Source: Calditrichota bacterium
GTDB lineage: Bacteria > Calditrichota > Calditrichia > Calditrichales > Calditrichaceae
Direction: 5' to 3'
Assembly: GCA_024278715.1 (NCBI GenBank)
Contig: JAJRSN010000483.1
Coordinates: forward strand, 1-13,242
DNA length: 13,242 bases
In this document: piece by piece, positions 6,861 to 13,242 of the stretch
Numbering within the stretch: position 1 is the stretch's first letter
How the letters are laid out: each line of letters begins with the position of its first letter
Program-made: the position numbers and the translations under genes
Notes under the pieces: generated by a model
The model's database searches: none
Told to the model about the DNA's origin: nothing
The model's input: the letters and a program-made list of their open reading frames with translations, nothing else

Positions 6861-7823
6861 ATGAACGACTTAGTCAATGCTGCAAAAACCGCTCTGAGTG
6901 TCTGCCTTGGTTTAAAACCAAGTGAGCGACTGTTAATTGTTTGTGACAATCAAAAGCATTCGGTTGGAAGAGCATTTTTCAAAGCCGCGCAGGAAATAAC
7001 GCCCGATGTTCTTCTTGTGCAAATTCCCGTGGCAGAGGTCAACGGGCAGGAGCCTCCGAAGGACGTAGCCGAATTGATGAAAAAATACGATGTGGTTGTA
7101 TGCCCCACCACCCGCTCGCTCACCCATACCACCGCCCGACGCAACGCCTGTAAAAGCGGAGTAAGAGTAGCCACCATGCCCAACATCAGCGAGAGCACAA
7201 TGATACGAACGCTCAATGCGGATTATCAGCAAATTGCCGAACGCACAAAACGACTCGCCGCCATTTTGAACGAAGGTAAAATGGCACAATTGACGTCTCC
7301 GCTCGGAACAAATTTGTACATGCCCATTAGCGGAATTAAAGCCATAGCCTCCACCGGTTTGCTGCTTGAAAAAGGAAAGGGCGGAAATTTACCGAGCGGC
7401 GAAGCTTTTTTGATGCCCGAAGAAGGAAAAAGCGAAGGAACTCTGGTGGTGGATGCCTCTGTCGCCGGAATCGGAACGCTCGATCAACCGATTCAAATTA
7501 CCGTCAAAAACGGCTTTGCAGTTAAAATGGAGGGCGGAAGACAAGCCGATCGATTATTTACCATGTTAAGCCGTTTCGGCAAAGAAGGACTGAACGTGGC
7601 TGAATTCGGCATCGGAACCAACCACGCAGCCCAGATTATCGGCAATATCCTTGAAGACGAAAAAGTACTGGGAACTGCGCATGTGGCGTTTGGAAATAAT
7701 ATTAGCATGGGCGGTACATTTGATGTGGGTATTCATATCGACTGTGTGATCACAAAGCCTTCCATTTACATCGACGAAAAGCCTTTGATGCTGGACGGAA
7801 AATTAGTTATCGATATCCATTAA
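6861..7823 (+). CDS. M29-type aminopeptidase (AmpS/leucyl aminopeptidase-like)
   Basis: A 320-residue protein of the COG2309/M29 metallopeptidase fold, which normally removes N-terminal residues from peptides using a two-metal site in the cytoplasm. Seen: the N-terminal alpha/beta half with a D-V-V-V-C-P strand near residues 77-82; GNLPSGEAF (about 175-183) with the first metal-ligand Glu; E-F-G-I-G-T-N (about 248-254); EDEK followed by GTAH (about 267-274); and GIHIDCV (about 290-296) with the His-x-Asp metal ligands. The enzyme is of the short form, below the roughly 400 residues of classical AmpS/PepS. The same fold includes the 2,5-dihydroxypyridine dioxygenase NicX, so the exact substrate is not certain. 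Start at 6861 because AAGG precedes it at proper distance. The TSUP permease gene begins 31 bp downstream, suggesting a transcript shared with it. Confidence 0.88.
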   Translation: MNDLVNAAKTALSVCLGLKPSERLLIVCDNQKHSVGRAFFKAAQEITPDVLLVQIPVAEVNGQEPPKDVAELMKKYDVVVCPTTRSLTHTTARRNACKSGVRVATMPNISESTMIRTLNADYQQIAERTKRLAAILNEGKMAQLTSPLGTNLYMPISGIKAIASTGLLLEKGKGGNLPSGEAFLMPEEGKSEGTLVVDASVAGIGTLDQPIQITVKNGFAVKMEGGRQADRLFTMLSRFGKEGLNVAEFGIGTNHAAQIIGNILEDEKVLGTAHVAFGNNISMGGTFDVGIHIDCVITKPSIYIDEKPLMLDGKLVIDIH

Positions 7824-7854
7824 CCCATTCCCGCCGCCTTGATTTTTTTGTAAA

Positions 7855-8589
7855 ATGGATTTGTACCCTTTTCTGATAACCATTGCCCTTGTTTTTGTGG
7901 CTTATTTTGTTAAAGGCTTTACCGGCTTTGGTCCGGCATTAATTCTAATCCCCACATTGAGTATTCTTTACAACCCGTCCGGCGCCATCTTTCTGGCAAC
8001 CTTCTTCGATTTAATCGCGGGATTTCTGTTGCTGCGCTCGGTTTATCGTCAGGTCGATTGGAAACTGGTCATTCCCGTACTTGCTCTTTTTTTCCCCGGC
8101 GCTTACCTTGGCGCACGTTTGATGACTTTGCTGCCGGTATTGATTCTAAAGAAAATTTTAGCTCTTGCACTGATCTTTTTTATTATTCTGATTTTAATAA
8201 ACAGCTTCCGACAGCATAAATTCTTAAAAATCGGGAAGAACCTGCTTTTGCAAACCGTTCTCTCTTTTTTCGCAGGTTTCGGCGGCGGGCTGGTGGGCAT
8301 TAGCGGACCGCTGCTGGTGATTTATTTTAAACTCTCCTTCCCGAAGTCCTATTTTCGCACGCAATTGATCGCTATTTTTGCTTTCGGCGCCGCCTGGCGT
8401 CTTTTCCTCTACCATTCGTTAGGCGCCGGACCCGAATTATCAACACCTAAACTTTTATTATTGATTATGGTGACGCTGCTTGCAATTTGGACAGGAGCGC
8501 ATTTTCATTTAAAAGTAAACGAACAAAAATTTGACCGTATTGTTGCCTTCATTTTATTGATTCCGTCTGTTTTTTTGTTTCTGGGCTAA
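7855..8589 (+). CDS. TSUP (TauE/SafE) family permease
   Basis: A 244-residue integral membrane protein of the TSUP family (formerly DUF81), which exports or imports small anions, often sulfur-containing or organic. Two internally related halves are visible. The first carries KGFTGFGPALILIP (about 19-32). The second carries F-A-G-F-G-G-G-L-V-G-I-S-G-P (about 138-151). Each glycine-rich motif lies at the start of a membrane-helix block; seven to eight hydrophobic segments can be counted. Substrate cannot be read from sequence. There is no good Shine-Dalgarno before the ATG, but the 31-bp spacing after the peptidase suggests translation from a shared mRNA. The protein is cleanly separated from the next gene by 74 bp. 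Confidence 0.92.
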   Translation: MDLYPFLITIALVFVAYFVKGFTGFGPALILIPTLSILYNPSGAIFLATFFDLIAGFLLLRSVYRQVDWKLVIPVLALFFPGAYLGARLMTLLPVLILKKILALALIFFIILILINSFRQHKFLKIGKNLLLQTVLSFFAGFGGGLVGISGPLLVIYFKLSFPKSYFRTQLIAIFAFGAAWRLFLYHSLGAGPELSTPKLLLLIMVTLLAIWTGAHFHLKVNEQKFDRIVAFILLIPSVFLFLG

Positions 8590-8663
8590 AATTCTGGTTT
8601 TTTCCGCCGTTTGTGTCTAAATTTCCGATAACAAAACCTTAATCAGTATGGATTGGATAAGCC

Positions 8664-9398
8664 ATGAAATTTTCAGATTTAATTATTCTGCCGAGTTTGG
8701 CGCTCTTGTTTTTTTCCTGCGGGCAATCCCCGGACACGGAGAAAATCGACCGCCTCATCGCTCAAAAACAGTACCACGCGGCAGTTTCGTTAATCCATAA
8801 AGAATTACAAAAAGAATACGATGACACGCTCCAATACCGGCGTTTACAATACCGCCTGATAAAAATCGAAAAATTCAGCCGTCTGGATCCGATTGATTCA
8901 TTGATTGCCGCTAAAAAATTTGCACAGGCAAACGACTCTCTGCAAAAACTAAATTATCTTTTAAACGGCGTTCTTAAAAACAAACAAAAATATTATTTAT
9001 TTGACTTGCACTATCGAAGAGCCTTAATTCTCGAAGCCCTCAATCAAGATTCTCTCTGGTTTATTGAAGCCAATAAGGCTCTGGAAAACTGGACGGACGA
9101 ATACGCGCTCAAACGCGAATTGTACCAAAAATTAGCCTTCTTTTTAGCCCGCAGAGGAAAATATGACGACGGTCGGAAGATGATGGATTATTCTCTCCGG
9201 GAGGTGACTCTTCGTTCCATGTCCGATTCAATAAAAAAAGCCTATTTTGCCTATCTGAACGGAGAATTTAAATTGTGTCTGGATCTTATGAAAAAATTGC
9301 CTCCCGATAAAAAAGACCGACACTGGCGGAAATTAGAACTGTTCTTATCACAATACGGAGACAGCTTATCTTTAAACGATCGGTTTACGCCTTATTAA
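8664..9398 (+). CDS. TPR-like lipoprotein of unknown function
   Basis: A 244-residue protein not recognised as a named family. Residues 1-18 form a lipoprotein signal peptide: short charged start, hydrophobic stretch, and a lipobox-like L-L-F-F-S-Cys19 (Ser-Cys is acceptable at -1/+1, but Phe at -2 is unusual). After the Cys the protein is entirely helical and charged, with paired helices spaced like TPR units (for example D-R-L-I-A-Q-K-Q-Y-H-A-A at about 29-40, D-S-L-I-A-A-K-K-F-A-Q-A at about 77-88 and K-L-A-F-F-L-A-R-R-G-K-Y near 160). It is therefore probably anchored in a membrane facing the periplasm and used for protein contacts. Start at 8664 with a weak GGAT upstream. It may be the last gene of the peptidase-permease transcript. 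Confidence 0.75.
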   Translation: MKFSDLIILPSLALLFFSCGQSPDTEKIDRLIAQKQYHAAVSLIHKELQKEYDDTLQYRRLQYRLIKIEKFSRLDPIDSLIAAKKFAQANDSLQKLNYLLNGVLKNKQKYYLFDLHYRRALILEALNQDSLWFIEANKALENWTDEYALKRELYQKLAFFLARRGKYDDGRKMMDYSLREVTLRSMSDSIKKAYFAYLNGEFKLCLDLMKKLPPDKKDRHWRKLELFLSQYGDSLSLNDRFTPY

Positions 9399-9483
9399 AC
9401 AAAAGAAAAAGGGTCGTACCAAATTGATCATTTTAATGTTTCGATTGAGCGAAGAGAACACATGAATACTAAAAACGTAAATT

Positions 9484-9514
9484 GCCGTTCCTTCTCCGCT
9501 AAAGAGAAAACGGC
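9484..9514 (+). promoter_or_regulatory. Structured leader hairpin of the cold-shock gene
   Basis: GCCGTT (9484-9489) pairs with AACGGC (9509-9514), and inside it TTCTC (9492-9496) pairs with GAGAA (9504-9508) around a 7-nt loop; only a 2-nt CC bulge interrupts 11 perfect base pairs. No T-run follows, so it is not a terminator. It lies about 60 bp before the cold-shock start, where csp mRNAs of other bacteria carry temperature-sensitive leaders (analogy, not proof). Confidence 0.55.
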
Positions 9515-9576
9515 GAAAACAAAAGATTTATCGTACGAAAATTAAAATCGAAGTAAAAATAAAGGAGAATTTTTTT

Positions 9577-9783
9577 ATGGTTAAAGGTACGGTAAAATCG
9601 TGGGATGCCGAACGGGGATTCGGGTTTATCACAACCGACGATGATGAAGACGTTTTTGTTAATATCAGCGACATCCACCCTTCCTTAAAATCCGGAGGAC
9701 TTCGTGAAGGAGATCGCGTTAAATTTGATATCCGCACAGGCATGAAGGGCGATCAGGCGATAAATGTACGGCTTGACCGATAG
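9577..9783 (+). CDS. Cold-shock domain protein (CspA family)
   Basis: A 68-residue single cold-shock domain (five-strand OB fold), a single-stranded RNA/DNA-binding chaperone thought to melt mRNA structure. Seen: the K-G-T-V-K-S-W-D start; RNP1-like RGFGFITT (about 13-20); an acidic loop of Asp/Glu (21-26); RNP2-like DVFVNIS (about 25-31); and the C-terminal V-K-F-D-I strand with R-L-D-R tail. Most homologues have His in the RNP2 position where this one has Asn (VFVN). A strong AAAGGAG (9561-9567) precedes the ATG by 9 nt. The preceding hairpin and the terminator at its stop make it look like an independently regulated monocistron. Confidence 0.95.
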   Translation: MVKGTVKSWDAERGFGFITTDDDEDVFVNISDIHPSLKSGGLREGDRVKFDIRTGMKGDQAINVRLDR

Positions 9784-9800
9784 TATTTCGGTCAAATTTT
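9773..9800 (+). terminator. Terminator overlapping the csp stop codon
   Basis: TTGACCGA (9773-9780) pairs perfectly with TCGGTCAA (9788-9795) around a 7-nt loop that contains the TAG stop (9781-9783), followed by ATTTT. The last coding codons therefore form one arm of the stem. Confidence 0.75.
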
Positions 9801-9878
9801 AAAAATTACGATTTTCATTTTTCCGGCTCCAAAAAGACGTAGTTTTTACCTTTGACGGGTGTAGCGGCGATTTAATTA

Positions 9879-10532
9879 TTATCGTTTAATGTTAAACAGT
9901 TTTTGCAGGATATTCTCCACCTCAAAAAAATCGCGCGCAATAAAATCCGCTTCTTTCAGGTGGTCCGGGGTAAGAGTAGTTGTAACCGCGATTACCGTCA
10001 TCCCTGCCCTTTTTGCAGCCGTGATGCCCATGGGCGCATTTTCAACCACAACGCACGATTCGGGCTCAACGTCAAGCAATTTGGCTGCCTTCAGAAACGG
10101 ATCGGGGAACGGTTTGCCGCGCTCCACATCTTCAATTGTGACAATTGCCGAAAAATAGTGGTTAAAATGCTCCCTGATGACTCCGCGCACCCGGTCGCTG
10201 TTTCCTCCGGTAACAATTGCCATGGGTATTTTGTTTTTAAACAGATGTTCGATCATTTCATGAAAATGATCGTAAAATTCAAGGGTCATAAATTGATTAT
10301 AATAATTGACCTTGCGCTCCATTACTTCGTTGACGGTCGTTTCATCAAGACCGTGATTTTTCCCGACTTGCAGAGCAATCGTTCGGATTCCCTGACCTTC
10401 AAGAATAAAGAACTCTTCGCGTTTCATTTCAATACCTTTTTCAGCAAAAGCCTTACGCCAGGCTTCAAAATGTTGTTCCATGCTTTTTACAACAACGCCG
10501 TCAAAATCGAATAATATCGCCTTTTTGGTCAT
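9879..10532 (-). CDS. HAD-superfamily phosphatase/phosphoglucomutase-like
   Basis: A 217-residue HAD hydrolase of the beta-phosphoglucomutase/phosphatase-like subfamily, acting on small phosphorylated metabolites in the cytoplasm. Motif I is FDFDGVV with nucleophile Asp9 and acid/base Asp11. A helical cap (about 15-85) follows. Motif II is IVTGG (about 105-109), motif III the Lys of RGKPFPDPF, and motif IV is VVENAPMGITAAKRAGM, a Glu-Asn variant also found in other HAD sugar phosphatases. The cap type and the PFPDPF region suggest sugar-phosphate substrates, but mutase versus phosphatase cannot be decided here. GGGAG (10537-10541) lies 4 nt before the ATG. It converges with the cold-shock gene; no clear terminator was seen in the 95-bp space between. 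Confidence 0.92.
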   Translation of the reverse strand: MTKKAILFDFDGVVVKSMEQHFEAWRKAFAEKGIEMKREEFFILEGQGIRTIALQVGKNHGLDETTVNEVMERKVNYYNQFMTLEFYDHFHEMIEHLFKNKIPMAIVTGGNSDRVRGVIREHFNHYFSAIVTIEDVERGKPFPDPFLKAAKLLDVEPESCVVVENAPMGITAAKRAGMTVIAVTTTLTPDHLKEADFIARDFFEVENILQKLFNIKR

Positions 10533-10562
10533 GCAACTCCCTCTGTTTAAATAAAAGATTCA

Positions 10563-10591
10563 AGTTTAGCAAGAATTGACAAATGCTTCAA
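10563..10591 (-). promoter_or_regulatory. Candidate promoter of the HAD gene
   Basis: On the minus strand TTGAAG (10586-10591), a 17-nt spacer and TAAACT (10563-10568), giving a leader of about 23 nt before the ATG at 10532. Both boxes match at 4 of 6 positions, so it is moderate evidence only. Confidence 0.3.
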
Positions 10592-10626
10592 ATGTTTTTT
10601 GTTTCTCTTGTGGTTATTCTTTACCG

Positions 10627-10824
10627 CAGATTAAGCTGAAGATTTCCTTTTGGATTTCCAGCGCTTAGACAGGAGAATTTGTTTCAATTGCAATTTTAAA
10701 TTTAATTTGTTCTTTGGGCGCTTTGTGACTTCTTGGTGTGATTAGCGGTTATTATCTGCCTCAGATTAAGCTGATTTGTGACCACAGATTTAATTGATTT
10801 CACAGATAGCTCTGATTAAGCTGA
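10627..10824. repeat. CAGATTAAGCTGA repeat cluster
   Basis: Copies at 10627-10639 and 10762-10774 (identical CAGATTAAGCTGA), 10785-10797 (CAGATTTAATTGA) and 10812-10824 (CTGATTAAGCTGA). The first two are also preceded by similar flanks (GTGGTTATT and GCGGTTATT before C-C-x-CAGATT), showing a longer duplicated unit about 135 bp apart. A CTTTGTGACTTCTTGGTG stretch at about 10722-10739 resembles common dispersed intergenic repeats of the cttTGTGtcTTcGTGGTG type, as remembered from many environmental bacteria. Confidence 0.65.
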
Positions 10825-11052
10825 GGTTTCTTAATTTTTAGTTCTCAAATCAGAAAATCTGTTTCCTTTTTCAATTCCGATTGCCGTATTTTTTTGAGTA
10901 CAGGTCAAATGAACTAATAGGTAATTAGTGAAAATAAACAATTCCGACATGAACAGAAAATCGGTTTTTATTCATTGGCGGTTACAGATTCAGGATTCCG
11001 CTCCGGCGAAGGTACCGTTGGCAAATCAAAAGACACAATCGGAACGCCCGGC

Positions 11053-11961
11053 TTACATTTTTATTACTTTGCGTTTGCGTCGATAGCGTTCAAACAAAAC
11101 GGCATCCAGTTGTTCCATGTACTGCTCCTGATCGGCAATCACGCCCTTGTTGCTTTTAATAAAATGGCGGGAATATTCCACGACAAAAAGACAGCGGGTA
11201 AAATGGCGGTAGCGTTCCACCGCATTATATTTCACCCGAATAATGCGCTCGTTTTGCTCTTTTTGAACCATTAACTTGTAAAAACGTTCGTCGGATTCAA
11301 ATATCAGATAATTACGATACCAGGCTTCAAAGGTTAAAAGCCAGGCAGCCGAATTCCGACGTCCCAATTGCGAAAACAAACGCCCGAAAAGCAATTTGAA
11401 TTGAGGAAGGTACAAATCTTCTTCATATAACTGATCGGCTGCAAGAAACATGTTTTGGGTTAAAAAGGCGACGGCTTTTCGTTGTTCACCTTTCTCAAGA
11501 TAAATATGTCCCAGAAAAATTCTGGCTTCAACGCTCTCCAAATCAGCCTTTAAGCGGCGTTCCAGTAATTGAATCGCGCTTGAATGTTCACCGTTTAAAT
11601 ATTGAAATATTCCGTGTTCCAGTTCGTTTGAATCCGCGGGTTCGGAAGCAAAATTTAACAAGTAAATTTTCTTCAAAAGTTCGCAATAAAGATTGTATGT
11701 GTATTTATGAATTTGTTGCTCCAGAAACCGTTGTCTCAATTTTTTGAAGCATTGGTAAAGAGAAGGAAGATCGTTAATATTTTGATAATTGATTTCTCTC
11801 CACAAGCGCTCGATTTCTTTAATGATCTGTCCGTATTCCACTTTTGCGGTAATCTGATAGTATGAGCGCCACTTCTCTATTGCTTTATCAAAATTGTAAT
11901 TTAAAAAATCCTGCTTTGCTTCGTGCAATAAGGAATCAAAAACATCCCATAATGTCGCCAT
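11053..11961 (-). CDS. Helical-repeat (TPR-like) protein of unknown function
   Basis: A 302-residue soluble, all-helical protein, no signal peptide or membrane segment. TPR-like units are visible: A-K-Q-D-F-L-N-Y-N-F-D-K-A-I-E-K-W near residues 15-31, G-I-F-Q-Y-L-N-G-E-H-S-S-A-I-Q-L-L-E-R at about 117-135, and A-R-I-F-L-G-H-I-Y-L-E-K-G-E-Q-R-K-A-V-A at about 145-164, suggesting a scaffold for protein contacts. The C-terminal third is rich in aromatic and basic residues and ends in a Lys/Arg patch (R-Y-R-R-K-R-K). It lies 91 bp after a diguanylate cyclase gene on the same strand, with its own promoter candidate. A role in c-di-GMP signalling is conceivable by position only. The start is the ATG at 11961, with no strong Shine-Dalgarno. 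Confidence 0.75.
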   Translation of the reverse strand: MATLWDVFDSLLHEAKQDFLNYNFDKAIEKWRSYYQITAKVEYGQIIKEIERLWREINYQNINDLPSLYQCFKKLRQRFLEQQIHKYTYNLYCELLKKIYLLNFASEPADSNELEHGIFQYLNGEHSSAIQLLERRLKADLESVEARIFLGHIYLEKGEQRKAVAFLTQNMFLAADQLYEEDLYLPQFKLLFGRLFSQLGRRNSAAWLLTFEAWYRNYLIFESDERFYKLMVQKEQNERIIRVKYNAVERYRHFTRCLFVVEYSRHFIKSNKGVIADQEQYMEQLDAVLFERYRRKRKVIKM

Positions 11962-11992
11962 TAGCCTGATCTCTGATTGAACTCTTTATTAC

Positions 11993-12021
11993 AAGATACT
12001 TTGATTTTTTGATTTATTCAA
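11993..12021 (-). promoter_or_regulatory. Candidate promoter of the helical-repeat gene
   Basis: On the minus strand TTGAAT (12016-12021), a 17-nt spacer and TATCTT (11993-11998). It would give a leader of about 25 nt and would let the gene be transcribed separately from the cyclase gene. Confidence 0.35.
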
Positions 12022-12052
12022 CACGGGAAAGTTAAAAGCGGAGGTGAATTTT

Positions 12053-13018
12053 CTATTTTTGCAAGACGACAATCCGATTCCTGCCCAAATTTTTTGCTTG
12101 ATAAAGCGCCTGATCTGCCTTATTGATCAATTCCTGCGGAGAGTGAGCGTTTTTCGCGTCCGAAATTCCGGCGCTGAATGTAATTTTAATTTTATGATCG
12201 TTAACAGGAACTACCATATCTCTGGTGAGTTCTAATAATCGTTTTATAAAGTGGTACATTTTTAATTGAGGAATGTTTACGGAAATCAACGCAAATTCCT
12301 CGCCTCCGTAACGGAAAGCGTAATCCTGCCCTTTTCGAAGATTACGGAGGATTAAGATCGACAGCTCCCGCAGCACCTGATCTCCCACTTCGTGTCCGTA
12401 AGTATCGTTCACCTTTTTAAAAAGATCTATATCCAGAATTGCAAACGAAAAATTGATGCTCGCTCTTAAATATTGAAGCCAGAGGTTTTCGAGCATGGCA
12501 TTCATGGAACGGCGGTTTAATAGCTGCGTCAACGGATCGGTTATGGCTTCCAATCGGTAGCGTTCGTTTGCTTCCAGAAGATCGGTGGTAACGGTTGTCA
12601 AAGCGTCCAATTTATTCAACGGTCTTATTATATTCTGGAATCTGCGATTTGCCTTTATTAAATAGGTTTTTAAATATTTCTCTTTAATGGGCAGTCTCAG
12701 CAGATAATTTACGTGCGCCCGGTTGATTGCCTGTTCGTAAACATCAATATTTACGGTTTCGGACAGCATAATTCTCTGAGTCCATGTGTGATAGTGCATC
12801 ACGGATCTCAAGAATTCAATTCCCCTTAAATCTTCATCAATAATTGCCAGAGCGCAGGGCGATTTTTCAATAAAAGAAAGGTCTTCAAATTCGGCGAGGA
12901 AAGCGGCTTCAAAAAACACTATCTGCCACTTTTCGAGCAGACGTTTAAGTTCTTTTTGATATCGATTTTTTGATCTGTATAAAACGACTTGTTCCGGCAG
13001 TAAACCCGATTGTTTCAT
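12053..13018 (-). CDS. Diguanylate cyclase with degenerate receiver domain
   Basis: A 321-residue protein; makes c-di-GMP from two GTP. Residues about 10-125 look like a response-regulator receiver: V-V-L-Y strand, then A-L-A-I-I-D61-E-D, S86 in I-M-L-S, and L-R-L-P (107-110). The acidic pair near the start is missing and the Lys of L-x-K-P is Arg, so phosphorylation is doubtful. A helix (130-158) links to a GGDEF domain: DPLTQLLNRR (161-170), FAILDIDLFKKVNDTYGH (192-209) and the catalytic GGEEF (238-242), then A-D-Q-A-L-Y-Q-A-K (301-309). The inhibitory I-site is K-G-Q-D (229-232) instead of R-x-x-D. The start ATG has only a weak AGG. It lies downstream of pyrG and upstream of the helical-repeat gene. 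Confidence 0.93.
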   Translation of the reverse strand: MKQSGLLPEQVVLYRSKNRYQKELKRLLEKWQIVFFEAAFLAEFEDLSFIEKSPCALAIIDEDLRGIEFLRSVMHYHTWTQRIMLSETVNIDVYEQAINRAHVNYLLRLPIKEKYLKTYLIKANRRFQNIIRPLNKLDALTTVTTDLLEANERYRLEAITDPLTQLLNRRSMNAMLENLWLQYLRASINFSFAILDIDLFKKVNDTYGHEVGDQVLRELSILILRNLRKGQDYAFRYGGEEFALISVNIPQLKMYHFIKRLLELTRDMVVPVNDHKIKITFSAGISDAKNAHSPQELINKADQALYQAKNLGRNRIVVLQK

Positions 13019-13056
13019 GAGTTTGCCTGTTTTTCATGAAATGATTTAAAATATTA

Positions 13057-13085
13057 ACCTCCTCCGATCCAAGTGCAGAAGAGGT
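13057..13085 (-). terminator. Possible terminator of pyrG
   Basis: On the minus strand ACCTCTTC (13078-13085) pairs with GAGGAGGT (13057-13064), with one T-G wobble, around a 13-nt loop, followed by TAATATTTTAAAT. The loop is long and the tail only moderately T-rich. Confidence 0.4.
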
Positions 13086-13128
13086 CGGGATATTTAAAAA
13101 TTTTCGTCACTTGTGCCACTGACTTTAA

Positions 13129-13242
13129 TTATTTTCCGTATTCGAGCGAAGCCGCTACAAAATCACGAAACAAAGGGTGCGCGCGAGCGACGCGGGACTT
13201 TAATTCGGGATGGAACTGACAACCTACAAACCAGGGATGATC
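13129..13242 (-). CDS. pyrG: CTP synthase, C-terminal end (partial)
   Basis: The last 37 codons and TAA of a gene running in from beyond 13242. The peptide begins D-H-P-W-F-V-G, continues with CQFHPELKSR, and ends in Y-G-K. Q-F-H-P-E is the class I glutamine amidotransferase block whose His and Glu complete the Cys-His-Glu triad. Together with R-x-x-x-P-L-F-R-D-F-V-A-A this matches the C-terminus of CTP synthase, which converts UTP to CTP with ATP and glutamine. Other class I amidotransferases lack this particular tail. The ATP-binding synthetase domain lies outside the window. Confidence 0.93.
   Translation of the reverse strand, partial: DHPWFVGCQFHPELKSRVARAHPLFRDFVAASLEYGK

Larger units (their letters stand above)
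10533..11052. other. Intergenic region with degenerate dispersed repeats
   Basis: A 520-bp stretch between divergently placed minus genes. The only open frame (10975-11274) is a shadow of the following gene. It holds the HAD promoter candidate and, at 10627-10824, several copies of a CAGATTAAGCTGA-like motif. No RNA gene recognised. Confidence 0.7.

Noticed and set aside
9462..9545. A 27-codon ATG open frame in the leader of the cold-shock gene.
   Set aside because: No clear Shine-Dalgarno, unusual composition, and it is filled by the perfect leader hairpin, which explains the sequence better.
10975..11274. A 99-codon open frame on the plus strand.
   Set aside because: It is the antisense shadow of the helical-repeat gene over most of its length.
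12036..12046. A GGAGGTGA stretch on the plus strand, a perfect Shine-Dalgarno, followed by a GTG frame to 12235.
   Set aside because: The frame lies wholly antisense to the GGDEF domain and encodes nothing recognisable. On the minus strand the same bases sit just after the GGDEF stop; chance match.

Overview
The window looks like a moderately AT-rich bacterial chromosome segment. Clear purine-rich Shine-Dalgarno sequences precede several genes, and there are sigma70-like promoter candidates (for example TTGAAC-18-TATAAT before the phosphofructokinase). The gene mix combines hydrogenase maturation, a pyrophosphate-type phosphofructokinase, coiled-coil membrane proteins and TPR-like proteins. 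This would fit an anaerobic or facultative, possibly thermophilic member of the FCB/Calditrichota neighbourhood, but that placement is inference and no marker here proves it. No tRNA, rRNA, CRISPR array, transposase or phage gene was seen.

Layout. (1) 1-1933, plus strand: the end of a hydrogenase-maturation operon, hypD (5' end outside the window) followed by complete hypE. (2) 2016-4081, minus strand: a small membrane-anchored coiled-coil protein built on 11-residue repeats, and a phosphofructokinase with the PPi-type residue pair, with its own promoter, Shine-Dalgarno and terminator. (3) 4082-4947: a gene-poor AT-rich spacer of 866 bp. (4) 4948-9398, plus strand: a large SMC/YhaN-like membrane protein with a destroyed Walker A motif and no C-terminal ATPase lobe, then an M29-type aminopeptidase, a TSUP permease and a TPR-like lipoprotein. 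(5) 9577-9783: a cold-shock protein with a structured leader and a terminator that overlaps its stop codon. (6) 9879-10532, minus strand: a HAD phosphatase/phosphomutase. (7) 10533-11052: a spacer carrying degenerate dispersed CAGATTAAGCTGA-type repeats. (8) 11053-13242, minus strand: a helical-repeat protein, a diguanylate cyclase with a degenerate receiver domain, and the last 37 residues of CTP synthase (pyrG).

Functionally this is mostly an assortment of housekeeping and accessory genes. HypD and HypE act together to make and deliver the cyanide ligands of [NiFe] hydrogenase. The PPi-type PFK suggests reversible glycolytic flux with pyrophosphate as phosphoryl donor. The GGDEF protein and the downstream helical protein may be a signalling pair. 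The least expected object is the SMC-like protein at 4948-6711. It aligns without gaps to the usual N-terminal ATPase segment but has lost every P-loop residue needed for nucleotide binding, while keeping an intact reading frame and a two-helix membrane insert in its coiled coil.
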